A stretch of DNA of 8,549 bases from Candidatus Hydrogenedentota bacterium (GCA_029554925.1 JAKPUV010001093.1:1-8549), one strand, 5' to 3'; counted from the stretch's first letter, positions 1 to 7,173 are shown. Made by a program: numbers and translations. The notes: a model not told the origin generated them from the letters alone.

Positions 1-240
1 CCGTTTCTCTGGGTCTGGGCTCCCAAGTTTTCAGATGTGGGAAAATACTATGTTCTTGTTGCTATCTTAGATTCGCTTCCGGCCATTGGCAGGAACACCT
101 CCCTCGGCTTTCTCCAAATGGATGCCCTGCGCAGTGGCTGGTGGCCCATTGTCGCGGTCTGGGGGCCGATCCTGCTCTGCTGGGCCTTCTATGCCTTTCG
201 GGAACGCAAATCTCCCGGGGCCTCAGAGAAAGACGCATGA
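1..240 (+). CDS. C-terminal tail of a probable membrane protein (5' end outside window)
   Basis: The frame is open from base 1 to a TGA at 238-240, giving 79 visible residues; the true start lies to the left. A GTG at 37 is the first possible internal start, but no good ribosome binding site precedes it and coding reads through from the edge. The tail holds one clear hydrophobic segment (WWPIVAVWGPILLCWAFYAF, about visible residues 50-69), then a basic RERK stretch and a short polar end. This suits a last transmembrane helix with a cytoplasmic C-terminus. The first 120 bases are about 49% GC, far below the genes that follow. The stop overlaps the next start as ATGA, suggesting translational coupling to the GH1-like gene. 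A transporter or permease would fit beside a glycosidase-like gene, but the tail is too short to name a family. Confidence 0.6.
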   Translation, partial: PFLWVWAPKFSDVGKYYVLVAILDSLPAIGRNTSLGFLQMDALRSGWWPIVAVWGPILLCWAFYAFRERKSPGASEKDA

Positions 241-1538
241 AACACCGCCGCACACAGGAGCCGCAGGAGGGCCCGAAACTGCCCGAGGGTTTTCTCATGG
301 GCGGGACGGTGGGGGCGCACCAGACGGAGGGGGGGGATTTTCAGAGCGACTGGTGGCGGTGGGAGCAGCGTCCGAAGCGGATCGCGGACGGGTCCACCTC
401 GGAGATCGCCGCGGACCATTGGAACCGGCACGGGGCGGATTTTTCCCTGGCGCGAAAGCTGGGGCTGAACGCCGCATTTGTCAGCCTGTCGTGGGCGCGG
501 GTGTGTCCGGCGCCGGACACGGTGGACGCGGCGGCGCTGGCGCATTACGCCGAAGTGTTCGTCGGGATGCGTGACCTGGGCCTGACGCCCGTGGCGGCGC
601 TGCACGAGGTGGCCGCGCCGCGCTGGTTCGCGGAGGGGGGCGGCTGGGCGGCCCCCCGTGCGGCGGCGCGGTTTGAAACCTATGCGCGGGCGGCGCTGGG
701 GGCCCTGGCGCCCCTGTGCCGCGACTGGATCCCCGTGGTGGAGCCGGAGCACTGGATCACGCGGTCGCAGGCGGAGGGCGCGTGGCCGGGCCGCGCGCGG
801 GGAAGCCGCGCGCCGGAGACGATCCGCCGGCATCTCGCGGCTGCCCACGGCGCGGCGGCGCGCATCCTGCGCGCCCTGCGGCCCGACGCGCGGGTGGGGG
901 TGTCGGTGCGGGCCTTCGAGGTGGATCCGTGGGATCCGGACAGCCCGTGGGACTGGCAGGCCGCCGACCGCCTGCGCCACCGGCTGAACCACGCGTTCTT
1001 CGAGGCGGCCGCGCGGGAGGAGGGCGGAACGCCGGACTTCATCGCCTTTTCCTGGGGCGGCTCGGTGCGCGCCGGGTTCAGCCCGCTGGCGGCGCGGTTT
1101 TCCCACGCCAAAGTCGCGCGGGACGGCGCGGGGTTCTCGCTGTGCCTGGAGGACGCCCCGGCGGACGCGGACGGGTTTGAGCGGGCGCTGGTGGCCATGT
1201 CGTCGCACGGTGTGCCGGTGCTGGTGACGGGGCTCCCAGACGCCGGGGAGGACGACCGCGTCCGGTGCGCGCAGCTCCGGGACCATCTGGAGCGGATCCT
1301 GCGGCGCACGGCGGAGGAGCCGCCGCTGGCCGTCGAAGGCTTCTTTCCACAACCCCTGCTCGACGGGTTTGCCTGGGAGAAAGGGTTCGCCACGGGCGGG
1401 GGGCTTCTTCATGTGAACCGGGACACGATGGCCCGGACCCCGAACACCACGGCCTATTTCCTCGGCGACATCGCGGAGCACGGAGAGATTCGCCCCGGCA
1501 CGGCGGCAAGGTATTGCGGCGGGGAAATGCGGGGCTAA
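237..1538 (+). CDS. Glycoside hydrolase family 1-like protein lacking the catalytic nucleophile
   Basis: The product is 433 residues, about the length of a single-domain GH1 beta-glucosidase TIM barrel. ATG 237 is chosen because it overlaps the upstream stop (ATGA) and puts the first GH1 motif near residue 18. GH1-like blocks run in order: GFLMGGTVGAHQTEGG with Q29, SDWW, LSWARV, APRWF with GGW, the acid/base region VVEPEHW (E169), DAGEDDR, LLDGFAW and a C-terminal ARTPNTTAYF. Key residues differ from the family. The Asn before the acid/base Glu is Val168. The conserved His of the TLHH-type motif is Glu124. The I-T-E-N-G strand carrying the nucleophile reads V-T-G-L-P, with Gly332 in place of Glu. 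The Glu of NFEW is Ala379. Retaining hydrolysis by the usual mechanism therefore looks impossible. It has no signal peptide, so it is probably cytoplasmic. It may be a pseudoenzyme, a sugar-binding protein or an enzyme with a changed mechanism. Family membership is secure; function is not. Confidence 0.82.
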   Translation: MKHRRTQEPQEGPKLPEGFLMGGTVGAHQTEGGDFQSDWWRWEQRPKRIADGSTSEIAADHWNRHGADFSLARKLGLNAAFVSLSWARVCPAPDTVDAAALAHYAEVFVGMRDLGLTPVAALHEVAAPRWFAEGGGWAAPRAAARFETYARAALGALAPLCRDWIPVVEPEHWITRSQAEGAWPGRARGSRAPETIRRHLAAAHGAAARILRALRPDARVGVSVRAFEVDPWDPDSPWDWQAADRLRHRLNHAFFEAAAREEGGTPDFIAFSWGGSVRAGFSPLAARFSHAKVARDGAGFSLCLEDAPADADGFERALVAMSSHGVPVLVTGLPDAGEDDRVRCAQLRDHLERILRRTAEEPPLAVEGFFPQPLLDGFAWEKGFATGGGLLHVNRDTMARTPNTTAYFLGDIAEHGEIRPGTAARYCGGEMRG

Positions 1539-1558
1539 GACCGGGGTGTTAGCAGATG

Positions 1559-1635
1559 AAGAACACGGGCTGGAAGCCCGTGCCACCTCCCCGATGGCCT
1601 CTTTGAGGTGGCATGGGCATCCTGCCCATGTTCTT
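1559..1635. repeat. Nested palindromic intergenic repeat (REP/MITE-like)
   Basis: Two 31-base arms (1559-1589 and 1605-1635) are inverted copies around a 15-base spacer (1590-1604). They match at 27 of 31 positions. Each arm also contains its own perfect hairpin: an 8-bp stem at 1564-1582 with loop GGA, and an 8-bp stem at 1612-1630 with loop TCC. The four positions where the arms differ form two base pairs inside those hairpins, so each difference is compensated. The inner ends (GCCACCTC at 1582-1589 and GAGGTGGC at 1605-1612) form a third stem. It could fold as one long hairpin or as a three-stem cruciform. It lies between the GH1-like gene and the photolyase gene. Similar palindromes are, as I recall, scattered through planctomycete-type genomes. 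It might end transcription of the upstream gene, but no T tract follows. Confidence 0.8.
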
Positions 1636-1675
1636 GGTGTGTTCACAATGAGTCTCCCCAAAGGAAGGCGGGCAA

Positions 1676-3112
1676 ATGGGTTCCCCCGCGATCGTATGGC
1701 TGCGCAATGACCTCCGGCTGGACGACCACCCGGCGCTGGCGGAAGCCTGCCGCGCGGGCGGCGCGGTGCTTCCAGTGTTCATCCATCCCGATGCGGAGAC
1801 CTCCCCCTGCGCGCCGGGCGCGGCGTCCCGCTGGTGGCTGCATCATTCGCTGGAGCGCGTGGACGCGGCCCTGCGCGCGCGCGGGTCGCGGCTGGTGCTG
1901 CGGCGCGGGGAACCGGCCCGCGTGCTGGAGGAACTGGCGCGCGGGACGGGCGCGGGGTCCGTGGGATGGGAGCGGAAAGTGGAACCGTCCGCCCGGCGGG
2001 ACGAAACGCGCGTCCGGCTGGCGCTGGAGGCGCTGGGCACCCGGTGCCACGCCTGCGCCCCGAATCTGCTGGCGGACCCCGAGACGACCCTGACCAAGTC
2101 CGGCGGTCCGTTCCAGGTGTTCACGCCGTTCTGGAAATCCGCGTCCGCGCAGGCCCCCTCCCCTCCCCTGCCCGCGCCCGCGCGCATCCCCGCGCCGGAC
2201 ACCTGGCCCGCCTCCCTCGCCGTTGGAGACCTGGGGCTCCTGCCGACACCCGACTGGGCGGCGGGGTTCCGGGAGGCGTGGTGGCCCGGCGAAGCGGGCG
2301 CGGCGCACGCACTGGCAGAGTTTGCCAATGGCGGGCTGTCCGGATATCCCACGGCCCGCGACCTGCCGGGTGTTGAGGGCACGTCGCGCCTGTCGCCGCA
2401 CCTGCACTTCGGCGAGATCGGCGCGCGCCGGATGGTCCAGGAACTGGCGGCGCGCTCGGCCGCGCGCGGTGGGCTGGACGCGGCCGCCGAGGCCTGGATC
2501 CGCCAGCTCTACTGGCGCGATTTCGGCCACCACATGCTGTTCCACTTCCCGCGCACCGAGACCGCCCCCCTGCGGGAGGCCTTCGCGGCCTTCCCCTGGC
2601 GCGACGACCCGGACGCCGCCGAAGCCTGGCGGCGCGGCCGCACCGGGTACCCCGTCGTGGACGCGGGCATGCGCGAGCTGTGGGCCACCGGCTGGATGCA
2701 CAACCGGGTCTGCATGATCGTGGCGTCGTTCCTTGTGAAGGACCTGCTGCTCCCGTGGCAGACGGGCGCGGCGTGGTTCCTCGACACGCTGGTGGACGCC
2801 GACACGGCGAACAACACCCTAGGCTGGCAGTGGACCGCGGGCTGCGGCCCCGATGCCGCCCCCTACTTCCGCGTGTTCAACCCGGTCCTCCAGGGGATGA
2901 AGTTCGACCCGGACGGCGCGTATGTCCGGCGGTGGGCCCCCGAACTGGCGGGACTGGACAACCGCTGGATCCACCGTCCCTGGGAGGCCCCGGAGGATGC
3001 CCTGCGCGCCGCCGGGGTGACCCTGGGCGGGAACTGGCCGCATCCCATCGTGGACCACGCCGCCGCGCGGGACCGCGCGCTGGCGGCCCACGCGCATCTC
3101 ACGCGCCGCTGA
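1676..3112 (+). CDS. phrB: Deoxyribodipyrimidine photolyase / cryptochrome-family flavoprotein
   Basis: This 478-residue protein has the usual length of class I-type photolyases, which use FADH- and blue light to split cyclobutane pyrimidine dimers. The N-terminal antenna-domain motif WLRNDLRLDDHPAL is at residues 8-21. The FAD domain shows TSRLSPHLHFGEI, WIRQLYWRDF (about 274-283), GRTGYPVVDAGMREL, TGWMHNR, DADTANNTLGWQW (374-386) and DAAPYFRVFNP. By alignment from memory with E. coli PhrB, the FAD-contacting Asp374, Asp376 and Asn380 are kept, and so is the electron-transfer tryptophan triad (W308, W361, W384). The substrate-contacting Glu274 of E. coli is Gln277 here, as in (6-4) photolyases, so lesion specificity is not certain. 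AGGAAGG at 1662-1668 lies 7 bases before ATG 1676 and supports this start. The gene appears to stand alone. No terminator is evident before the next promoter. Confidence 0.95.
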   Translation: MGSPAIVWLRNDLRLDDHPALAEACRAGGAVLPVFIHPDAETSPCAPGAASRWWLHHSLERVDAALRARGSRLVLRRGEPARVLEELARGTGAGSVGWERKVEPSARRDETRVRLALEALGTRCHACAPNLLADPETTLTKSGGPFQVFTPFWKSASAQAPSPPLPAPARIPAPDTWPASLAVGDLGLLPTPDWAAGFREAWWPGEAGAAHALAEFANGGLSGYPTARDLPGVEGTSRLSPHLHFGEIGARRMVQELAARSAARGGLDAAAEAWIRQLYWRDFGHHMLFHFPRTETAPLREAFAAFPWRDDPDAAEAWRRGRTGYPVVDAGMRELWATGWMHNRVCMIVASFLVKDLLLPWQTGAAWFLDTLVDADTANNTLGWQWTAGCGPDAAPYFRVFNPVLQGMKFDPDGAYVRRWAPELAGLDNRWIHRPWEAPEDALRAAGVTLGGNWPHPIVDHAAARDRALAAHAHLTRR

Positions 3113-3124
3113 CCGCGTCCGGGG

Positions 3125-3154
3125 TTGACATTCTGCCTACGAAAACGGGATAGT
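3125..3154 (+). promoter_or_regulatory. Predicted sigma-70-type promoter for the CoA-transferase gene
   Basis: A perfect TTGACA (-35) at 3125-3130 is followed after 18 bases by GATAGT at 3149-3154, which matches 4 of 6 positions of TATAAT. An alternative -10, TAGTAT at 3151-3156, would need a 20-base spacer. The site lies in the 110-base gap between the photolyase stop and ATG 3223, and it is locally AT-richer than its surroundings. This implies the CoA-transferase is transcribed separately, with a leader of roughly 60 bases. Confidence 0.55.
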
Positions 3155-3210
3155 ATGCGAAAAACCGGACTGCGCGAGTGCGGCGCATTCTGACCGATTC
3201 CCCACCCAAC

Positions 3211-3215
3211 AGGAG
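3211..3215 (+). promoter_or_regulatory. Ribosome binding site that fixes the CoA-transferase start
   Basis: AGGAG lies 7 bases upstream of ATG 3223, an ideal Shine-Dalgarno spacing. It decides against the in-frame GTG at 3178, which would add 15 residues unlike the family and would place the start closer to the promoter with no ribosome binding site. Confidence 0.85.
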
Positions 3216-3222
3216 AACAGTC

Positions 3223-4788
3223 ATGGCGAAAGTGGTCACGGCGGACGAGGCCGTTGCGCAGATCAAGGACGGGGCGAGCGTGCTGGTGGTGCCGATGCCG
3301 TCGGAGGAGGTGTATCCGGCGTTCAACCGCGTCTTCGAGGCGACCGGCTCCCCGCGCGACCTGACCTTCATCTGGGCGGCGGGCCTGGGCCCCTTCAGCC
3401 CCGAGCGGAAGGGGATGAACCACTTCGGCTATCCCGGCCTGATGAAGCGGGTGATCGGCGCGCACTTCGGCCTGAACCACGAGGTGGTGAAGCTGATCGC
3501 CATGAACCAGGTGGAGGCCTACAACATCCCGCAGGGGGTCATGTGCCAGCTCTACCGCGAGATGGCGGCGGGCCGCCCCGGCCTGCTCACCCGCGTGGGG
3601 CTGGGCACCTTCGTGGACCCGCGCCAGGACGGCGGACGGCTGAACGAGCGGACCCGCGGCTGCGAGGACATCGTGGAGCTGCTGGAGATTGACGGGCGGG
3701 AGATGCTGCTGTACAAGCCGCTCAAGGCGGACGTGGGCGTGATCCGGGGCACGGCGGCGGACCCCTCCGGCAACATCACGCTGGAGGACGAGGCGATCTG
3801 CATGGAGAACCTGGAGGGGGCCATGGCGGTCAAGCAGCAGGGCGGCATCGTCATCGCGCAGGTGGAGCGGCTGCTGGACGGCCCGGCCCACCCGCACGAC
3901 GTGCGCATCCCCGGCATCTTTGTGGACTACGTGGTCGTGGCGCAGTCGCGCCAGGCCCACCCGCACACCCTGTTTGTGGAGCACGACCCCAGCTACACCG
4001 GGACGGTGCGCGTGGACCTCGCGAAGGAGATCGCGCCCATGCCCATGACCTGGGAAAAGGTGCTCTGCCGCCGCGCGGCCTCCGAACTGCGGCCCGGCCA
4101 CAAGGTCAACCTCGGCGTGGGCATCCCCATGGGCGTGGCGCAGGTGGCCTACGAGGAGGGGCTGCTGGACGCCCTCGTGCTGAACACCGAGGTGGGCGTC
4201 ATCGGCGGGCTGCCGCAGGGCGGCAAAAACTTCGGCCCGGCAAAGAACCCGTCGGCCTTCATGTCGCAGGCCGCCATGTTCGACTTCTACGACGGCGGCG
4301 GGCTCAACGTGACCTGCGTGGGCATGGCCCAGGTGGACCGCGAGGGCAACGTGAACGTGAGCAAGATCGGCCCGAAGATCATCGGGACCGGCGGCTTTGT
4401 CAACATCACCCAGGCGACGAAAGAGGTCATCTTCTGCGGCGAGTTCACCGCCGTCGGCGCCGATGTGCAGGTGGCGGACGGCGGCCTGCGTATCGCGCAG
4501 GACGGCAAGGTGGCAAAGTTTGTGGAAAAGGTCGAGCAGATCACCTTCAGCGGCCGTTACGCCCGCGAGGGCGGGCACAACGTGCTCTACGTCACCGAGC
4601 GCTGCGTGTTCAAGCTGGTCCCCGAGGGCCTGCTACTGGTGGAAATCGCCCCCGGCGTGGACCTGGAGCGAGACATCCTCGGCCGCATGGGCTTCCGGCC
4701 CCTTGTGTCTCCCGACCTCAAGGCCATGGACACAGCCCTCTTCGCCGACCACCCGATGGGGCTGGCCGCCCGGTTCGTCAAGGGGTGA
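3223..4788 (+). CDS. Family I CoA-transferase, acetate/propionate CoA-transferase type (fused alpha-beta)
   Basis: The 521-residue protein fuses the alpha (about 1-265) and beta (about 280-515) halves of a family I CoA-transferase. Such enzymes move CoA between short-chain acids, such as acetate and propionate or other acyl groups, through a glutamyl-CoA intermediate. Motifs typical of the propionate CoA-transferase group include AYNIPQGV, REMAAGRPGLLTRVGLGTFVDP with GGRLN, KVNLGVGIP (294-302), IGGLPQGGKNFG and FDFYDGGGLN. The likely catalytic glutamate is E323 in NTEVGVIGG, essentially the position reported for the Clostridium propionicum enzyme (Glu324). The alpha-half glycine-rich loop normally seen near residue 23 reads VPMPSEE instead. 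It should be cytoplasmic. No acyl-CoA dehydrogenase or acrylate-pathway gene is adjacent, so the substrate is open; the pct symbol is possible but not assured. It converges with the next gene across a 60-base gap. Confidence 0.92.
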   Translation: MAKVVTADEAVAQIKDGASVLVVPMPSEEVYPAFNRVFEATGSPRDLTFIWAAGLGPFSPERKGMNHFGYPGLMKRVIGAHFGLNHEVVKLIAMNQVEAYNIPQGVMCQLYREMAAGRPGLLTRVGLGTFVDPRQDGGRLNERTRGCEDIVELLEIDGREMLLYKPLKADVGVIRGTAADPSGNITLEDEAICMENLEGAMAVKQQGGIVIAQVERLLDGPAHPHDVRIPGIFVDYVVVAQSRQAHPHTLFVEHDPSYTGTVRVDLAKEIAPMPMTWEKVLCRRAASELRPGHKVNLGVGIPMGVAQVAYEEGLLDALVLNTEVGVIGGLPQGGKNFGPAKNPSAFMSQAAMFDFYDGGGLNVTCVGMAQVDREGNVNVSKIGPKIIGTGGFVNITQATKEVIFCGEFTAVGADVQVADGGLRIAQDGKVAKFVEKVEQITFSGRYAREGGHNVLYVTERCVFKLVPEGLLLVEIAPGVDLERDILGRMGFRPLVSPDLKAMDTALFADHPMGLAARFVKG

Positions 4789-4848
4789 TGCTTCCCCCCT
4801 GCATCCGCTGAGCCAGACGACCGGACCGCCGGTGTCGCCGTTTCGGAA

Positions 4849-7173
4849 TCAGTCGAACTTGGGCCGGATTTCGCCCACGGCCCATTTGGCGGCGGGGTCG
4901 GTGCCGGTTTGGACCACGCGCAGGTACCGGCCTTCGGCGGGGGGGAAGGAAATCTCCGTCACGGGGTCGGCGCCTGCTACGGCGGCGACGGGGGTTCCCG
5001 GCTGTCCCGGGTCGGTGAACACGTAGACCTCGCAGGCGCGCGGGTAGCCCCCTGAACCCTCCGGCGCGTGCAGGGTGACGCCGCAGAGCCGCGCGGGGCG
5101 GGTGAGGTCGAGTTCGATCCACGGGCCGGGGGCCTGCGGGCCGTCAGTCTGCCAGAAGGTCGCGGGGGTGCCGTCGAGGACGCGGCGCGCCTCCATGACA
5201 TTTTCGGACACGGTGGCGGTGATGAACTTGGCGCGGAGGCGCGTTTCGGCGGCGCGGGCCTCGGCGGCGGTTTCAGGGTCGTCTTTGAGGGGGGCGACCA
5301 GGTCGAGGGCCTCCAGCAGGCCGCATCCGCCGACGGCGGCGAGGACCGCACGGCGCTGCTCGGGCGTGGCGGCCAGCGCCAGCACCTCGCGGTGCAGGGC
5401 AAGGGTCTCCTCCGGCGGCAGGCCGCCGCTCTCGCGGGCCAGGCGCACCAGGGCGTCGTAGGCGGCGGCCTTCACGTCGGCGCGGCGCTCCTTGACGGCG
5501 AGGCGGCGGAGCATGTCCAGCGATTCGGGGGCGTGCCACCCGCCCAGCGCGGCCACGGCCTCCAGCCGGAGGTCCCTGCGTCCCCGGCGGGCCGTCTTGC
5601 AGACGAGCGCCAGGGTTCCGGGGCACCGGGTGCCGCCTAGGACCCGCAGAAGCGCGGCGCGGTGCTCGGGCTTGCGCTGTTTGGCGTAGGCGGCGGTCAG
5701 GTGCGCGGCGAGGTCTTCGGACGGCCCCCAGCGGCGGACGGCGTCCACGAGGGCGCGTTCGGCGTCGGGCCGCGTGTCAACGGGGGCGGACACCAGCAGG
5801 GCGAGAAGTTGTGGCATGGCCTCGGACCCCGCCAGCCCGCCCAGGGCGCGCAGGGCCGCCGCGCGCAGGGCCGCCGCGCGCAGCCCCGCATGCTCCGAGG
5901 CCGCGTGGACGAGCAGGACGTCCGCGCAGTTCGCCGCCCGGCGCGACACGGCGCAGGGGGCCAGCAGGGCGGCCGTCTCCGGCGGCGACTCCAGCAGGAG
6001 GTTCCGCAGCATCCCATTGGCCTCAGGATCGCGGATCGCGGCGAGGGCCGCCAGCGCCGCCTCCCGCTCCGCGCCGTCTTTCTGAAGGAAGGGGGCGAGT
6101 TCGGTGACCGTGTATGCGGTGCCGAGTTTTCCCAGTGCGGCCAGCGCGGCGAGCCGCACCTCCGCGTCCGCGTGCGCCGTCAGCGGCGTCAGCGCGGGAA
6201 GGGCGGCGGGGTCCCCCCGGTCGCCCAGGGCCGCCACCAGCCGGGGAAGGATCAGCGGATTTGCGCTCTCCAGCGCAGCCACGCCCGCCTCGGTGACGGG
6301 CGCGCCCGGTTCGGAATGCAGCAGGCCCAGCGCGGCGGGCCGCAGGAGGAAGTCCTCCCCCGACAGCACGGCGCGCAGGCGCGCCAGGGCGGCGGCGTTG
6401 CCCAGCCGGACCAGCCCCCGGAACGCGGCGTCCCGCACGGCGGGCGGCTCGCCGGGGGCAAGGAGGCCCGTGAACACCTGGTCCGCCAGCGCGGTGTTTC
6501 CCGACGCGGCGGCACGGTCGGCGCAGGCGGCCAGCGCGGCGACCACCACGGGCCGCAGGCGGGCGGAGGCCTTGGCGCGTGTTTTTTCCAGCGCGGCGAC
6601 GGCCTCGGGGCCGCCGAGTTTCCCCAGTCCGTTCGCGGCGGCCATCGCCACGGCAACATCCCGGTCGGCGAGGTGGCCGGCGAGTACGGACGCGTGGGCG
6701 GGGGCACCCCGGTTGGCCAGGCTGTCCAGCAGGCCCGCCAGTGCCGCCCCTTTGGCCTTTTCCGCGGCGGCCAGCAGCACGGCGTCCACCCTGGCCCCCG
6801 GCACCCGCTCCAGCGCGTACCGGGCCAGCGGGGAAAGCTTCTCGTCCGTCAGCCACGGGGCCAGCGTGTCCGCCTCGTTCTCCGTGCAGACCATCCATAG
6901 CTGCCCGCAGAGGAACGCGCGCGCGGCGTCGTCCGCCCCCTCCAGTGCGGCGGCCAGCCGCGCGGCCGCCTCGGCGCGGCGCGCGGGGTCGCGGCCCGCG
7001 GCAGCCACCAGGGCGGCGATCTGCTCGCAGGCGGTGAAGTCCCCGCCGGGCTCCCAGGCCTGGAGCGCCGCCAGCGCGGCGGTGAGGGCGTCGTCCTGCG
7101 CGGCGGCGAACGGCGCGGCCGCCGCCAGCAACAGGGCAAGGAACAGACGGTGTGGAAGCGTGCGCGGGGTCAT
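4849..7173 (-). CDS. Secreted HEAT-repeat protein with C-terminal discoidin (F5/8 type C) domain
   Basis: The product is 774 residues. ATG 7173 is chosen because it overlaps the stop of the upstream oxidoreductase gene (ATGA) and opens directly on a signal peptide: basic n-region (R, H, R), hydrophobic LFLALLLAAAAPFAAA and a probable AxA-type cleavage near residue 25. Residues ~50-640 are alanine- and leucine-rich helical pairs of 30-40 residues of the HEAT/armadillo type (for example DAEVRLAALAALGKLG), at least a dozen by eye. These form a solenoid that usually binds other proteins. Residues ~649-774 resemble an F5/8 type C domain: VLDGTPATFWQT, PGPWIELDL, GVTLHAPEG, YPRACEVYV and RYLRVVQTG. 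Such domains bind glycans or other surfaces. There is no CxxCH haem motif, unlike some HEAT proteins of these phyla. Probable role: a periplasmic or surface scaffold working with the co-expressed oxidoreductase. Partners are unknown. Confidence 0.85.
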   Translation of the reverse strand: MTPRTLPHRLFLALLLAAAAPFAAAQDDALTAALAALQAWEPGGDFTACEQIAALVAAAGRDPARRAEAAARLAAALEGADDAARAFLCGQLWMVCTENEADTLAPWLTDEKLSPLARYALERVPGARVDAVLLAAAEKAKGAALAGLLDSLANRGAPAHASVLAGHLADRDVAVAMAAANGLGKLGGPEAVAALEKTRAKASARLRPVVVAALAACADRAAASGNTALADQVFTGLLAPGEPPAVRDAAFRGLVRLGNAAALARLRAVLSGEDFLLRPAALGLLHSEPGAPVTEAGVAALESANPLILPRLVAALGDRGDPAALPALTPLTAHADAEVRLAALAALGKLGTAYTVTELAPFLQKDGAEREAALAALAAIRDPEANGMLRNLLLESPPETAALLAPCAVSRRAANCADVLLVHAASEHAGLRAAALRAAALRALGGLAGSEAMPQLLALLVSAPVDTRPDAERALVDAVRRWGPSEDLAAHLTAAYAKQRKPEHRAALLRVLGGTRCPGTLALVCKTARRGRRDLRLEAVAALGGWHAPESLDMLRRLAVKERRADVKAAAYDALVRLARESGGLPPEETLALHREVLALAATPEQRRAVLAAVGGCGLLEALDLVAPLKDDPETAAEARAAETRLRAKFITATVSENVMEARRVLDGTPATFWQTDGPQAPGPWIELDLTRPARLCGVTLHAPEGSGGYPRACEVYVFTDPGQPGTPVAAVAGADPVTEISFPPAEGRYLRVVQTGTDPAAKWAVGEIRPKFD
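5851..5880. repeat. Perfect 15-base tandem duplication inside the HEAT-repeat gene
   Basis: The 15-base unit CAGGGCCGCCGCGCG occurs twice back to back (5851-5865 and 5866-5880). It is in frame on the minus strand and encodes a repeated RAAAL pentapeptide within one HEAT helix, so reading continues. It looks like a recent slippage duplication. Confidence 0.9.

Noticed and set aside
141..236. Earlier GTG start for the GH1-like gene
   Set aside because: It would overlap the membrane-protein tail by about 100 bases and add residues with no GH1 likeness. ATG 237 has the usual ATGA overlap.
189..1661. Long minus-strand open frame opposite the GH1-like gene
   Set aside because: It is Arg/Pro/Gly-rich with no recognisable motif. 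It mirrors the GC-rich codons of the real gene and runs through the palindromic repeat.
1549..1782. Short minus-strand frame through the palindrome (MGRMPMPP, GTGFQPV)
   Set aside because: Its peptide is the translation of the repeat itself. Such peptides appear wherever this sort of palindrome is translated, so it is not a gene.
1643..2701. 352-codon minus-strand open frame opposite the photolyase
   Set aside because: It shows no family motif, overlaps the well-supported photolyase gene and looks like a GC shadow.
2863..4578. 571-codon minus-strand open frame opposite the CoA-transferase
   Set aside because: It is His/Val/Leu-rich low-complexity sequence typical of an antisense frame in high-GC DNA. 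The plus strand holds a clear enzyme with a ribosome binding site.
4820..4833. Small hairpin between the convergent genes as a terminator
   Set aside because: The stem is only 5 bp (ACCGG/CCGGT, loop ACCG) with no T tract on either strand, too weak to call.
5662..6900. 412-codon plus-strand open frame opposite the HEAT-repeat gene
   Set aside because: It is Gly/Arg/Gln-rich, with no motif and no ribosome binding site. It is the complement of alanine-rich HEAT codons.
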